Shown here: one piece after another, positions 54,044 through 63,920 of the stretch | Numbering within the stretch: position 1 is the stretch's first letter | Layout of the letters: each line of letters opens with the position of its first letter | From: Paracoccus sediminis | GTDB taxonomy: Bacteria; Pseudomonadota; Alphaproteobacteria; Rhodobacterales; Rhodobacteraceae | Assembly: GCF_900188295.1 (NCBI RefSeq) | Contig: NZ_FZNM01000006.1 | Span: forward strand, 62,001-126,000 | Length of the DNA: 64,000 nucleotides | Direction of reading: 5' to 3' | The notes under the pieces: generated by a model | Seen by the model: only the letters and a program-made list of their open reading frames with translations | Databases searched by the model: none | What the model was told of the DNA's origin: nothing | Translations under genes and position numbers: made by a program

Positions 54044-54828
54044 ACGGCCAGCCGGACCCAGACGGGAACATGGTCGCTGGGTTTTTCACCCGCCCGCGCA
54101 TCCTTGTCGATGCCGGTTTCGATCAGCAGATCGGCAGCCTGCGGGGACAGCAACAGGTGGTCGATGCGGATGCCGTCGTCCTTGGACCACGATCCGGCCT
54201 GATAATCCCAGAAGGTGAACGGTCCGCGCGCGGCCCAAGGGTCGCGGATGCGGACGGCATCGGTCCAGCCTTGGTTGACGATTTTGCGAAAGGCGGCGCG
54301 ACTGTCTGGCAGGAACAGCGCGTCCTCGATCCAGGCTTGGGGCCGTGCGGCGTCCCGCGGTTCGGGAATGACGTTGAAGTCGCCGCACATCACCACCGGC
54401 ATCTCTCCTGCCAGCAATTCGGCACCGCGCTGGCGCAGACGTTCCATCCAGGCCAGCTTGTAATCGTACTTCGGCCCCGGCGCCGGGTTGCCATTCGGCA
54501 GATACAGCCCGGCGATGCGGACGGCGGTATCGCCGCCCACCGCCGTCGCCTCGATATAGCGGGCCTGCTCGTCGGAATCATCGCCCGGCAGGCCGCGCGT
54601 CACGTCCTCCAACGGCAACCGCGACAGGATCGCCACGCCGTTGAACCCCTTTTGGCCATGGGTTTCGACGATCCAGCCCAGATCCTCGAAATGTGCGCGG
54701 GGAAAACCTTCGTCCACCGACTTGATTTCCTGCAACACGACCAGATCGGCGCCCGATCCCGCCAGCCAGTCCGTCAGCGCCTGCATCCGGGCCTTGACGC
54801 CGTTGATGTTAAATGTCGCGATCTTCAT
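54040..54828 (-). CDS. xth: Exodeoxyribonuclease III
   Basis: 262-aa AP endonuclease/3'-5' exonuclease of base excision repair. Catalytic motifs: FNINGVKAR near 6-14, LQEIKS (Glu) near 33-38, YLPNG near 108, GDFNVIPE near 147-154, RIDHLL near 223-228 and the C-terminal SDHVPVW near 251-257. ATG 54828 gives the family start MKIATFNING; the longer frame to 54867 is not used. Confidence 0.95.
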   Translation of the reverse strand: MKIATFNINGVKARMQALTDWLAGSGADLVVLQEIKSVDEGFPRAHFEDLGWIVETHGQKGFNGVAILSRLPLEDVTRGLPGDDSDEQARYIEATAVGGDTAVRIAGLYLPNGNPAPGPKYDYKLAWMERLRQRGAELLAGEMPVVMCGDFNVIPEPRDAARPQAWIEDALFLPDSRAAFRKIVNQGWTDAVRIRDPWAARGPFTFWDYQAGSWSKDDGIRIDHLLLSPQAADLLIETGIDKDARAGEKPSDHVPVWVRLAV

Positions 54829-54892
54829 GGCGGCATCATTATCAGGCGCGCAAAGATTGGCAACCAAGGCCGTGCCCTGTTACGATCGCGTC

Positions 54893-55462
54893 ATGCCCCG
54901 GTTCTTTGCCTTGCTGATGATGATTGCCCTCGCCCTGCCTGCCGGGGCGGACGAACGCCCGCGCGCAGGACTGATGTGGAACCGCAGCGGGCTACCCGCG
55001 ACTCTGCCGCTGGTTGTCAAGACAATGCCGGGCCGGGATTACGTGGTCTTCGTGATCGATCCCGATACCGACCGGCGCGTCATGGCGGGTTATATCGTCG
55101 GAGGAGCCTTTTTCCGGCTGCTCGTTCCGCCCGGCACATGGAACATCCGATTTGCCCATGGCACCGATTGGCAGGACGAAGACGCCCCGTTCGGCCCGAT
55201 GACGGAATGGACCGACATGGACCAGCCCATGACGTTCGAGGCGGGGGTGGCGCGCAAACACGGCTACATCATCCGCCTGATCGAAAGCGATGGCCGGATG
55301 ACGGTCGCTTCGGCCGGGCCGCTGGACCTGTGCCAAGGGGTGGTTCTTACGACCCAAACCGTCGATCTGGACGACGATCGCGATGATCCCAATCGCCTGC
55401 CGACGCCCGGCCTGCGCATGCTGGACATCGATCTTGATACCCGCAGTCGCGTCTGCGGCTAA
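54893..55462 (+). CDS. Exported hypothetical protein
   Basis: 189-aa protein with a signal peptide (about 1-19, ALLMMIALALPAGA). The mature part has a beta-rich look (YVVFVIDPDTDRRVMAGYIVGG; PPGTWNIRFAHG) like a small carbohydrate- or lipid-facing sandwich domain. I do not recognise a family. The frame opens far upstream inside xth; the signal peptide fixes the start. It overlaps the ErpA-like gene by 4 bp, tail to tail. Confidence 0.65.
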   Translation: MPRFFALLMMIALALPAGADERPRAGLMWNRSGLPATLPLVVKTMPGRDYVVFVIDPDTDRRVMAGYIVGGAFFRLLVPPGTWNIRFAHGTDWQDEDAPFGPMTEWTDMDQPMTFEAGVARKHGYIIRLIESDGRMTVASAGPLDLCQGVVLTTQTVDLDDDRDDPNRLPTPGLRMLDIDLDTRSRVCG

Positions 55463-55782
55463 ATGGAAAAGGACGTTCCGCAGCCGCAGCTTGAAGACGC
55501 GTTCGGATTGTCGATCACGAAGCGCGCGCCGATCAGCTCGTCGGCGAAATCGATGGTCGCGCCCGCCAGATAGGGCAGCGATACCGGATCGACCACCACT
55601 GTCTGGCCCGCGCCTTGCAGGACCAGGTCGTCGTCCTCGGCCCGGTCCAGGCGGATGTCGTATTGAAACCCCGAACAGCCGCCGCCCGAGACTGCCACCC
55701 GCAGGGGCCGCACCTCTGCCGCCGTGTTGATCTGCGCCAGGCGGGCAAAGGCGCGTTCGGTGACTTTGGGCGGCAGGTTCAT
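55459..55782 (-). CDS. ErpA/IscA-type iron-sulfur cluster assembly protein
   Basis: 107-aa A-type Fe-S carrier. The three conserved Cys are in GGGCSGFQY (Cys near 36) and SSCGCGTSF (Cys near 99 and 101). It would receive clusters from a scaffold and deliver them to apo-enzymes. ErpA is likelier than IscA by the DFADELIGARFVIDNPNA segment, but this is not certain. Divergent from the dNTPase gene. Confidence 0.92.
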   Translation of the reverse strand: MNLPPKVTERAFARLAQINTAAEVRPLRVAVSGGGCSGFQYDIRLDRAEDDDLVLQGAGQTVVVDPVSLPYLAGATIDFADELIGARFVIDNPNASSSCGCGTSFSI

Positions 55783-55853
55783 GGGGCGTTCCCGTTTTCG
55801 AAGGCCAGACCAGAATATAGGGTTGCAGGCATCCGTTGCAAGGAAGCCATGCC

Positions 55854-57011
55854 GTGACCGCCCCCTATTCCTGCCATCCCGATGCCAGCCGAGGGCGATT
55901 GTATCCCGAACGGATGTCCACGTTTCGCAGCCCCTGGCAGCGCGACCGCGACCGGATCATTCATTCAAGCGCCTTTCGCCGCCTGAAACACAAGACCCAA
56001 GTTTTTGTGGAACACGATGGAAAGGCGTATCGCGGCGACTATTTCCGCACCCGCCTGACCCACACGATCGAGGTCGCGCAGGTCGCCCGGACCATCGCCG
56101 GCGCGCTTGGCCTGAACGCCGATCTGGCCGAAACCGTGGCCCTGGCGCACGACCTGGGCCATCCGCCTTTCGGCCATACCGGAGAGGATGCCTTGGCCGC
56201 CCTGATGCAGCCCTATGGCGGCTTCGACCACAATGCCCAGGCGCTGCGGATCGTGACGCGGCTGGAACGCCATTACGCCGATTTCGACGGACTGAACCTG
56301 ACATGGGAAGCGTTGGAGGGCATCGCCAAGCATAACGGTCCCGTCGCAGACCCCCTGCCCTATGCCCTGGCCGAGGTGAATGCCGCCTGGGATCTGGAAT
56401 TGCACACCAACGCCAGCGCCGAGGCGCAGGTCGCGGCGGTGGCCGACGACGTGGCCTATAATCACCACGACCTGCATGACGGTCTGCGCGCCGAACTGTT
56501 CACCGAGGACGAGCTGGCCGAACTGCCCGTCGTCGGCCCCGCCTTTGCCGAAGTGGACCGCCTGTATCCGGGCCTTGATCCCACCCGCCGCCGCTACGAG
56601 GCGCTGCGCCGCGTCTTTGGCGTCATGGTCGAGGACGTGATCGCCGTGGCCCAGAACCGGCTGGCCGGGCTGCGCCCCCAGTCGGCGCAGGACATCCGCG
56701 CCATGGACGGGCCGATCATCCGCTTTTCCAAGCCGCTTTACCAGAACATCAAGGCGATCAAGTCGTTCCTGTTCACGCGCATGTACCGCGCGCCGTCGGT
56801 CGTGGTCGAACGCAGCAACGTCACCGCGATGCTGAACGACCTGTTTCCGCTGTTCCTGCACGATCGCCGCCAGATGCCCGACCACTGGTGCCGGTTGGCA
56901 CAAGGCGCCGGGGATGAAACGCATTGCGCGCGTGTCGTTCTTGATTATGTCGCAGGCATGACTGACCGCTTTGCCATCGCCGAACACCAGCGGCTGTTCC
57001 CGAAACGCTGA
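55854..57011 (+). CDS. Deoxyguanosinetriphosphate triphosphohydrolase-like protein
   Basis: 385-aa HD-domain dNTPase cleaving dNTPs to deoxynucleoside and triphosphate. HD motif residues: RLTHTIEVAQVAR (His near 65), HDLGHPPFGHTGE (His-Asp near 101-102) and VADDVAYNHHDLHDG (Asp near 205). Best start is GTG 55854 with AAGGA about 9 nt upstream; TTG 55836 is the alternative. Length matches the shorter alphaproteobacterial type. Confidence 0.92.
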   Translation: MTAPYSCHPDASRGRLYPERMSTFRSPWQRDRDRIIHSSAFRRLKHKTQVFVEHDGKAYRGDYFRTRLTHTIEVAQVARTIAGALGLNADLAETVALAHDLGHPPFGHTGEDALAALMQPYGGFDHNAQALRIVTRLERHYADFDGLNLTWEALEGIAKHNGPVADPLPYALAEVNAAWDLELHTNASAEAQVAAVADDVAYNHHDLHDGLRAELFTEDELAELPVVGPAFAEVDRLYPGLDPTRRRYEALRRVFGVMVEDVIAVAQNRLAGLRPQSAQDIRAMDGPIIRFSKPLYQNIKAIKSFLFTRMYRAPSVVVERSNVTAMLNDLFPLFLHDRRQMPDHWCRLAQGAGDETHCARVVLDYVAGMTDRFAIAEHQRLFPKR

Positions 57012-57088
57012 TATTTGCTTTCGGTTTGAACCGGCGCTTGCGCCACGCGTTCAAACCGCAACAGCATGAACGCATGGAGGATCAGACA

Positions 57089-57511
57089 ATGTTCACGCGC
57101 AGCGGATCGGCCAAATGGCAGGGCGGCCTGAAGGAAGGCAAAGGCACGGTTTCGACCCAATCGGGTGCCCTGAAGAACCTGGCCTATGGCTTCAACAACC
57201 GTTTCGGCGACGAACCGGGCACCAACCCCGAGGAACTGATCGGCGCCGCTCATGCCGCCTGCTTCAGCATGGCGCTGTCCAACATGTTGTCCGGGGCGGG
57301 CATCGGCAACATCGACATCCAGACCACCTCCAGCATCACGCTTGAAAAGGATGGCGACGGGTTCACCGTCACCAAGGCGCATCTCGTCACCGCCATCTCG
57401 GGCGACGGCGACAAGGCGCAGATCGAGGATCTGGCGCAAAAGGCCAAGGCCGGGTGTCCCATCTCGAAGCTGCTGAACGCCGAAATCACCATGAATGCAA
57501 CGGTCGCATGA
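57089..57511 (+). CDS. OsmC-family peroxiredoxin-like protein
   Basis: 140-aa OsmC protein that reduces organic hydroperoxides. The two redox cysteines are in AHAACFSMALSNML (Cys near 56) and AGCPISKLL (Cys near 124). GGAGG before ATG 57089 sets the start; the frame to 57026 is discarded. Coupled to the transglutaminase-like gene by an ATGATG overlap. Confidence 0.93.
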   Translation: MFTRSGSAKWQGGLKEGKGTVSTQSGALKNLAYGFNNRFGDEPGTNPEELIGAAHAACFSMALSNMLSGAGIGNIDIQTTSSITLEKDGDGFTVTKAHLVTAISGDGDKAQIEDLAQKAKAGCPISKLLNAEITMNATVA

Positions 57512-58353
57512 TGCGGATCAGGATCGGGTTCGAGATCGAAATCCAGACGCCGCAGGATACGCCGCTGATAAGCCTGACCACGCCAGAGGCCGCGCGGCAT
57601 CGCGATTACGTCTTTCCCGAAGATTTCAGGACGATGCCGTCCGTCCCGGTCCAGAGCTATGTCGATCGTTTCGGCAACATCTGCCGGCGCATGGTTGCGC
57701 CGGCAGGGACATTCACCTTGTTCAACGACATCACCGTCACCGACGGCGGAATGCAGGACCAAGCGGATTTCCAGGCCGCGGAATGGCCTGTCGAGGCGCT
57801 GCCGAGCGAGGTGCTGGGCTATCTGACCGCCTCGCGCTATGTCGAAACCGATCTTGTCAGCGACGAAGCATGGGGCCTGTTCGGCCATATCGCGCCAGGC
57901 TGGAACCGCGTCCAGTACATCGTCGATCATGTGAACGGAAAGCTGGCCTTCAACTATGCCCTTGCGTCCCAGTTCCGTACCGCCCACAGCGCTCGCAACG
58001 ACGGCACCGGCGTCTGCCGCGACTTTGCGCATCTGACCCTGGCCTATCTGCGGGCGCTGAACATTCCGGCGCGTTACGTCAACGGCTATGTGGGCGACAT
58101 CGGCGTGCCCCCTGCCGCCGCCGCGATGGATTTCGCGGCCTGGATCGAGGTTTATCTGGGCGGCAAGTGGTGGACCTTCGATCCGCGGAACAACCAGCGG
58201 CGCATCGGCCGCGTCGTCGTGGCAAGGGGAATGGATGCCGCCGATGTTCCCCTGATCCACAGTTTCGGCCCCCATACGCTGACCGGCTTCCGCGTCTGGT
58301 GCTATCCGGTCGATGAGATGGGGAACGAACTGGACGGAATGTTGTTCGCCTGA
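57508..58353 (+). CDS. Transglutaminase-like cysteine protease-fold protein
   Basis: 281-aa protein with an N-terminal bacterial transglutaminase-N domain (about 1-100) and a transglutaminase core (about 155-245). The nucleophile Cys is in DGTGVCRDFAHL (about 170-181). The segment that usually carries the catalytic His reads MDFAAWIEVYL, with Ala in place, while the Asp is likely in WTFDPRNN. It may be a protease or inactive. It overlaps osmC by 4 bp; ATG 57511 is equally possible. Confidence 0.82.
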   Translation: MMRIRIGFEIEIQTPQDTPLISLTTPEAARHRDYVFPEDFRTMPSVPVQSYVDRFGNICRRMVAPAGTFTLFNDITVTDGGMQDQADFQAAEWPVEALPSEVLGYLTASRYVETDLVSDEAWGLFGHIAPGWNRVQYIVDHVNGKLAFNYALASQFRTAHSARNDGTGVCRDFAHLTLAYLRALNIPARYVNGYVGDIGVPPAAAAMDFAAWIEVYLGGKWWTFDPRNNQRRIGRVVVARGMDAADVPLIHSFGPHTLTGFRVWCYPVDEMGNELDGMLFA

Positions 58354-58404
58354 GGCTTGTCATCGTTTCTGCCGCATGGCCACCTGCCACGGCAGGAGAA
58401 TCAG

Positions 58405-59298
58405 ATGACCCCCTTTCTTGGACTGTCCGCCTTTCCGATCACCCCGTCCGATCCTGATGGTCGCGTCGTCCAGAACGACTTTGCCCGCATTCTCCGCCAT
58501 GCTGTCAAAGCCGGGGTGGATTCGATCTGCGTTCTGGGCAGCACGGGCGGATATGCCTATCTGGACCCGGACCAAAGACGACGCGCCGCCGATGATGCCG
58601 TGGCGGAAATCGCCGGGCGGGTGCCGGTGATGGTCGGGGTGGGCGCGCTGCGCACCGATGTTTCGAAAGACTTGGCACGGCACGCGACCGCCGCCGGGGC
58701 CGATGCGCTGCTGGTCGCCCCCATGTCCTATACGCCCCTGACCGACGATGAGGTGTTCGCGCATTACGCCGCGATTGCCGGGGCAAGCGACCTGCCGATC
58801 TGCATCTACAACAACCCGACCACGACGCATTTCAGCTTTGGCCCCGACCTGCTGATGCGCCTTGCGACGATTCCGTCCATCCGCGCGGTCAAGATGCCGC
58901 TTCCTGCCCAAGACGATTTCGCGGCTGAAATTGCCCGTTTGCGCGACAGTCTGCCCAAGGGTTTTTCCATCGGCTACAGCGGCGATTGGGGGTGCGGTGC
59001 GGCCATGCTGTCGGACGCCGATGCATTCTACAGCGCGGCTGCCGGAGCCTGGCCCGCGCCGATGCTGCGCCTTGTCCGGTCCGCACAGGCGGGCAACACG
59101 TCCGAGACCGCGCGAATGGACGCTGCGTTCCAGCCTCTGTGGGCGTTGTTTCGCCGGTTCGGCAGTTTCCGGGTGGTGTATCGGGCCGCAAACCTTTTGC
59201 GCTTGTCGGACGCCCAACCCCCGCGCCCGATCCTGCCGCTGCCATCCGATCAGGATGACGTTCTTTGCAAGGCCATGGCCGCCTTGGATGCGCTCTGA
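58405..59298 (+). CDS. Dihydrodipicolinate synthase/N-acetylneuraminate lyase family protein
   Basis: 297-aa TIM-barrel aldolase. Conserved GSTGGYAYL (about 46-54), IYNNPTTT (catalytic Tyr near 134) and the Schiff-base Lys in RAVKMPLP (near 162). True DapA has GTTGE at the first motif; the change to GSTGG suggests a different keto-acid substrate, so I do not name it dapA. AGGAG before ATG 58405. Confidence 0.85.
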   Translation: MTPFLGLSAFPITPSDPDGRVVQNDFARILRHAVKAGVDSICVLGSTGGYAYLDPDQRRRAADDAVAEIAGRVPVMVGVGALRTDVSKDLARHATAAGADALLVAPMSYTPLTDDEVFAHYAAIAGASDLPICIYNNPTTTHFSFGPDLLMRLATIPSIRAVKMPLPAQDDFAAEIARLRDSLPKGFSIGYSGDWGCGAAMLSDADAFYSAAAGAWPAPMLRLVRSAQAGNTSETARMDAAFQPLWALFRRFGSFRVVYRAANLLRLSDAQPPRPILPLPSDQDDVLCKAMAALDAL

Positions 59299-59374
59299 CC
59301 CGCATACCGCCGCATACGAATTGCCTATCCAGCCATCGCCCGCTAGAACCGCGCCAAACCGCGAGGGAGCCATC

Positions 59375-60769
59375 ATGACCAAGACCCGCCTTGAGACCGA
59401 CAGCTTTGGTCCGCTGGATGTCGACGCCAGCAAATACTGGGGCGCGCAGACGCAGCGGTCGATCCGGAACTTTCCCATCGGCTGGGAACGCCAGCCGGTT
59501 GCCATCGTCCGCGCGCTGGGCGCGATCAAGCTGGCGGCGGCACGGGTAAACCAGGCGAACGGCGATCTGGATCCGGCCATCGGCCGCGCCATAGAGGAGG
59601 CCGCGACCGAGGTGTTCGAAGGCAGGCTTGACGACCACTTCCCCCTGGTCGTCTGGCAGACGGGTTCCGGCACGCAATCGAACATGAACGCGAACGAGGT
59701 CATATCGAACCGCGCGATCGAGATCCTGGGCGGCGAGATGGGGTCGAAAAAGCCGGTTCATCCGAACGATCACGTGAACATGGGGCAGTCGTCGAACGAT
59801 ACCTTTCCGACCGCCATGCACGTCGCCATCGGCATGGTCGCGCGCGATACTTTGATCCCCGGCCTGGAAAAGCTGCATGGGGCTTTGGACACCAAGGCGC
59901 GGGAATTCAAGGACATCATCAAGATCGGCCGCACCCACACCCAGGACGCGACGCCCCTGACGCTGGGCCAGGAATTCGGCGGCTATGCCCATCAGGTCGC
60001 CAAGGGGATCGAGCGGGTCAAGCTGGCCCTGACCGACATCTATGAACTGGCTCAGGGCGGCACCGCCGTCGGCACCGGACTGAACACGAAAAAGGGTTGG
60101 GACACGGCCATCGCGGCCGAGATTGCCGCCATTACCGGCCTGCCCTTCGTCACCGCCCCGAACAAGTTCGAGGCCCTGGCCGCCCATGACGCGATGGTCT
60201 TCTTTTCCGGCGCGCTGAAGACGGTGGCGGCGTCGCTGTTCAAGATCGCCAACGACATGCGCCTGCTGGGATCCGGCCCGCGGTCGGGCCTGGGCGAATT
60301 GATCCTGCCCGAAAACGAACCGGGATCGTCGATCATGCCGGGCAAGGTCAACCCCACACAGGCCGAGGCGCTGACCATGGTCTGCGCGCAGGTGATGGGC
60401 AACGATGCCGCCATCGGCTTTGCCGGATCGCAGGGGCATTTCGAACTGAACGTCTATAATCCGATGATGTCCTATAATGTGCTGCAATCCATGCAGCTTC
60501 TGGGCGATGCGGCGGGGTCATTCACGGACAACATGGTCGCGGGCACCCAGGCGAACGTCGCGCGGATCGACAAGCTGATGAAGGAATCGCTGATGCTGGT
60601 GACGGCGCTGGCGCCGAGCATCGGTTACGACAACGCCACGAAGGTCGCCAAGACCGCCCACAAGAACGGCACCACCCTGCGCGAGGAAGCCATCGCCCTG
60701 GGTTTCGTGGACGGCGAAACCTTTGATCGTGTGGTGCGCCCCGAAGACATGATAAGCCCCAAGGGCTGA
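59375..60769 (+). CDS. fumC: Class II fumarate hydratase
   Basis: 464-aa oxygen-stable fumarase of the TCA cycle (fumarate to malate). Family residues: [14 protein letters not shown] (about 97-110), [13 protein letters not shown] (about 136-148), [12 protein letters not shown] (about 185-196) and the SS-loop [11 protein letters not shown] (about 316-326). GAGGGAG 5 nt upstream of ATG 59375. The frame extends upstream through the aldolase gene; that part is not coding. Confidence 0.97.
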   Translation: MTKTRLETDSFGPLDVDASKYWGAQTQRSIRNFPIGWERQPVAIVRALGAIKLAAARVNQANGDLDPAIGRAIEEAATEVFEGRLDDHFPLVVWQTGSGTQSNMNANEVISNRAIEILGGEMGSKKPVHPNDHVNMGQSSNDTFPTAMHVAIGMVARDTLIPGLEKLHGALDTKAREFKDIIKIGRTHTQDATPLTLGQEFGGYAHQVAKGIERVKLALTDIYELAQGGTAVGTGLNTKKGWDTAIAAEIAAITGLPFVTAPNKFEALAAHDAMVFFSGALKTVAASLFKIANDMRLLGSGPRSGLGELILPENEPGSSIMPGKVNPTQAEALTMVCAQVMGNDAAIGFAGSQGHFELNVYNPMMSYNVLQSMQLLGDAAGSFTDNMVAGTQANVARIDKLMKESLMLVTALAPSIGYDNATKVAKTAHKNGTTLREEAIALGFVDGETFDRVVRPEDMISPKG

Positions 60770-60848
60770 TGACGAGGGGAAACCGGGGCTTGACCGGATT
60801 GGGCCGGGGCGCGGTATGATGGCCGCGTCCCTTTTCCGGTGAACCTGC

Positions 60849-61040
60849 ATGTCAAAGATCATCAACCTGCGTCTGGCCCGAAAGCAGCGCGACCGCGACG
60901 GCAGACGCGCGGAAGGCCATGCGAATGCGGCAAAATCCGGCGAGGCCAAGCCTGTCCGGGACATCCGCAAGGCCGAAACCGCCCGCGCCGCCAAGGTGCT
61001 TGACGCGCATCGGCGCGATGACGGACCGGATGGCGATTGA
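60849..61040 (+). CDS. DUF4169 family protein
   Basis: 63-aa very basic protein beginning SKIINLRLARKQRDRD, the DUF4169 signature (INLRxARK), followed by an Ala/Arg/Glu helix. Role unknown. It follows fumC by 79 bp and overlaps the RHH gene by 11-23 bp, an arrangement common in Rhodobacteraceae. Confidence 0.82.
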   Translation: MSKIINLRLARKQRDRDGRRAEGHANAAKSGEAKPVRDIRKAETARAAKVLDAHRRDDGPDGD

Positions 61041-61266
61041 CCTGCCGCTCATGACCCCGCCCCTGAAACGATCCGTGACGATCGACGGGCACCGCACGTC
61101 CGTGTCGCTGGAGGAGGCGTTCTGGCGCGGCGTGGCCGATGCGGCCAAATCCCGCGGCCTGACGCGGGCGCAACTGATCGGACAGATCGACCACGCCCGT
61201 CCGCCCGAGGTGGGACTGGCCACCGCGTTGCGGTTGTTCGTGATTGCGGAACTGGCTCCGCGATAA
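61030..61266 (+). CDS. Ribbon-helix-helix domain protein (RHH_4)
   Basis: 78-aa protein with LKRSVTIDGHRTSVSLEEAFWRGV (strand then helix, about 12-35) and AKSRGLTRAQLIGQIDHAR helix, the pattern of the ribbon-helix-helix_4 DNA-binding family. Start uncertain: ATG 61018, 61030 or 61051; each leaves the domain intact. It overlaps DUF4169, so the two are translationally linked. Confidence 0.8.
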   Translation: MAIDLPLMTPPLKRSVTIDGHRTSVSLEEAFWRGVADAAKSRGLTRAQLIGQIDHARPPEVGLATALRLFVIAELAPR

Positions 61267-61282
61267 GTGCGTCCCGCGATGG

Positions 61283-61334
61283 CCGGGGGCTGTCGGCCCC
61301 CGGACCCCCGAGGATACTTGAACCAAGACAAAAG
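61283..61334. repeat. GC-rich stem-loop plus conserved tail, likely dispersed intergenic repeat
   Basis: CCGGGGGC-TGTCG-GCCCCCGG (61283-61303) is followed by ACCCCCGAGGATACTTG and AACCAAGACAAAAG. The stem plus 'GGATA(C/T)TTG-AACCA' tail resembles a short element that I recall recurring between genes in Rhodobacterales. It lies between convergent RHH and pheT genes, so it may serve as a terminator. Confidence 0.55.
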
Positions 61335-61337
61335 CGC

Positions 61338-63725
61338 TCAGGTCCGCAGGATTCCGCCGGTCGCCTTTTGCACCTTGTCGATGATCTTCTGACAGACGGC
61401 CTCGATGTCCGCATCCGTCAGGGTCTTGTCGCGCGGTTGCAGGCGCGTGGTAATGGCGATGGATTTCCCGCCGCCTTCCAGACCGGTGAACTGATCGAAG
61501 ACCGTTACGCTGTCGATCAGCGCCTTGTCTGCGCCGGCGGCGGCGTTGACAAGGGTCAGCGCCTCGACCTGGGGGGCGACCACGAAGGCGAAGTCGCGTT
61601 CGACGGCTTGGAACTCTGACGTTGCAAGGGCCGGGCGGGTCGCCGACCGCACCTTGGGGAAAGGAACATTCGCGATCCTGACCGTAAAGGCCACCGCCGG
61701 GCCCCTTACATCCAGGGCGCGCAGGATCCTGGGGTGCAGTTCACCGAACGTCGCCAGGATGTTCGGGCCAAGCGCGATGTTGCCCGCGCGTCCGGGATGC
61801 CACCACGGATCCAGCTTGCGGTTGATCTGCGCCTTGGCAGGCGCGTTGATGGCCGCTAGAACGGCCTCGGCATCCGCCTTGGCATCGAACAGGTCCACCT
61901 TGCGGCGGCTGCCAAAGGGGTCGCGCGGCGCCGTCTGGCCGACCAGAAGACCCGAGATCTGGGTGGCTTGTTCGCCCGGTTCTCCTCCGCCGAAAACCGG
62001 GCCGATCTCGAACAGCGCCAGATCGGCAAAGCCGCGCGCCTGGTTTCGGGCGGCAGCCGCCAGAAGCCCAGGCAGAAGATCCGGCCGCAGATGCGTCATC
62101 TCGCTGCTGATGGGGTTTTCGACGCGGACAGCATCACCCGTGGCGCCGAACAGGTCTGCCGAAGTGCTGTCGATAAAGCTGTAGGTGACACATTCGTTGT
62201 ATCCCAGGGCCGCCGCCTGGCGCCGCGCCGTCCTTTCCCGCACCTGCAAGGGCGTCAGGACAGGCTCGGGCACGCCAGGGCGCGCACGCGGCAGGGGACG
62301 TCCCTGCAGCTTGGTCAGGCTGGCGATGCGGGCGATTTCTTCGACCAGATCGGCCTCGCCCAGCACATCGGGGCGCCAAGACGGAACATGCGCCATGTCG
62401 CCATCCATGCGAAAGCCAAGCGCGATCAGCGTGGCGCGCTGAATGTCCGCCGGTATGTCCAGGCCGACGAGGCTTGCGGTTCGCGCGGCGTCCAGCCGAT
62501 AGGAACGGGCGGTATCGGGCACGACCCCTGCCGCGACCACATGGGACGCCTCGCCGCCGCACAGGTCCAGAATCAGGCGCGTCGCCAGCTCGAGGCCGGG
62601 CCGGGTAAAGGCCGGATCGACGCCTCGTTCAAAGCGATAACGGGCGTCGCTGTTGATTTTCAGCCCGCGCCCGGCGGTCGCGATGGCGATCGGATCCCAG
62701 TAGGCGCTTTCCAGAAAGACATCGGTGGTGTCGGCGGAACAACCCGACTGTTCGCCCCCCATGATGCCGGCGATGCTTTCCGGTCCACGGTCGTCGGCGA
62801 TCACCATGGTTCCTTGGGGAAGATCGTAAGACTTGCCGTCAAGGGCCATGATCGTTTCGTCAGCCTTGGCGGGCCGCACGGCCAGATCGCCGGAAACCTT
62901 GGCCATGTCAAACACATGCAGCGGACGGTTCATGTCATAGGTCAGGAAGTTGGTGATATCCACCAACGCGTTGATCGGGCGCAGGCCGATGGCGTGCAGG
63001 CGCTTTTGCAACCATGCGGGCGACGGGCCGTTCCTGACGCCCCGGATCACGCGGCCTGCGAAATACGGGGCCTTGTCGGCAATGGCCGGGTCGATGGACA
63101 CGGCGATGGGGCTGGCAAAGCCACCCTCCACCACGATGTCGGCGACAGGGACCAGCACCCCGAGACCACGCGCCGCCAGATCGCGCGCGACGCCATGGAC
63201 GCCCAAGGCATCGGGGCGATTGGGCGTGATCTTGATGTGAATCATGGGGTCCACCTTTTCGGGCGCGTTCTCGGCCAGCCAGTCCACGAACCGCTGACCC
63301 ACCTGTCCCGACGGCAATTCGATGATGCCGTCATGTTCGTCGGACAGTTCCAGCTCGCGCTCCGACGCCATCATGCCGTGGCTTTCGATGCCGCGTATCT
63401 TGCCCACGCCCAAGGTCAGGTCGATGCCGGGCACATAGTCGCCGGGCTTGGCCAGCACCACGGTGATCCCCTCTCGCGCGTTGGGGGCGCCACAGACGAT
63501 CTGCTTTTCGCCGTCATCGGTCAGGACGCGGCAAACGCGCAGGCGGTCGGCATCGGGATGCTGTTCGGCATGAAGAACGCGGGCCAGGGTGAATGTCCCC
63601 AGTCGCGCCGCCGGATCGCGAACCTCCTCGACCTCCAGCCCAAGGTCGGTCAGCGCCTCGGTGATCTCGGCCAGCGTGGCGGTCGTGTCGAGATGCTCTT
63701 TGAGCCAGGAGAGTGTGAATTTCAT
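61338..63725 (-). CDS. pheT: Phenylalanine-tRNA ligase beta subunit
   Basis: 795-aa large subunit of PheRS. Domains: N-terminal MKFTLSWLKEHL helix and tRNA-binding (EMAP-II-like) domain about 39-148; B3/B4 editing domain about 210-370; B5 domain about 400-470; C-terminal FDX-ACB anticodon-binding domain about 700-795. Start ATG 63725 matches the family; the 24-codon extension upstream does not. pheS is not in the window, where it would usually sit just upstream. Confidence 0.97.
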   Translation of the reverse strand: MKFTLSWLKEHLDTTATLAEITEALTDLGLEVEEVRDPAARLGTFTLARVLHAEQHPDADRLRVCRVLTDDGEKQIVCGAPNAREGITVVLAKPGDYVPGIDLTLGVGKIRGIESHGMMASERELELSDEHDGIIELPSGQVGQRFVDWLAENAPEKVDPMIHIKITPNRPDALGVHGVARDLAARGLGVLVPVADIVVEGGFASPIAVSIDPAIADKAPYFAGRVIRGVRNGPSPAWLQKRLHAIGLRPINALVDITNFLTYDMNRPLHVFDMAKVSGDLAVRPAKADETIMALDGKSYDLPQGTMVIADDRGPESIAGIMGGEQSGCSADTTDVFLESAYWDPIAIATAGRGLKINSDARYRFERGVDPAFTRPGLELATRLILDLCGGEASHVVAAGVVPDTARSYRLDAARTASLVGLDIPADIQRATLIALGFRMDGDMAHVPSWRPDVLGEADLVEEIARIASLTKLQGRPLPRARPGVPEPVLTPLQVRERTARRQAAALGYNECVTYSFIDSTSADLFGATGDAVRVENPISSEMTHLRPDLLPGLLAAAARNQARGFADLALFEIGPVFGGGEPGEQATQISGLLVGQTAPRDPFGSRRKVDLFDAKADAEAVLAAINAPAKAQINRKLDPWWHPGRAGNIALGPNILATFGELHPRILRALDVRGPAVAFTVRIANVPFPKVRSATRPALATSEFQAVERDFAFVVAPQVEALTLVNAAAGADKALIDSVTVFDQFTGLEGGGKSIAITTRLQPRDKTLTDADIEAVCQKIIDKVQKATGGILRT

Positions 63726-63920
63726 GACGTCGCTTTCCGGTTTGCGCGCCCGAGGGCGTCCAATCTGCGTTGAACCGATCCGGCGCCCGATGGTCAAGCG
63801 TCAAGCCGGGATTTCCCATCCCTTGCCGCACGATTTCGGAACAGGCGGTGATTGATCCGTACCCGAGCCGGTGCGACACTGGATCCGTCACGGCCCTGTC
63901 CGGTATCAGGAGAGTTCATC

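Noticed and set aside
58889..60487. 532-codon frame antisense to fumC
   Set aside because: Shadow; fumC motifs are complete on the plus strand.
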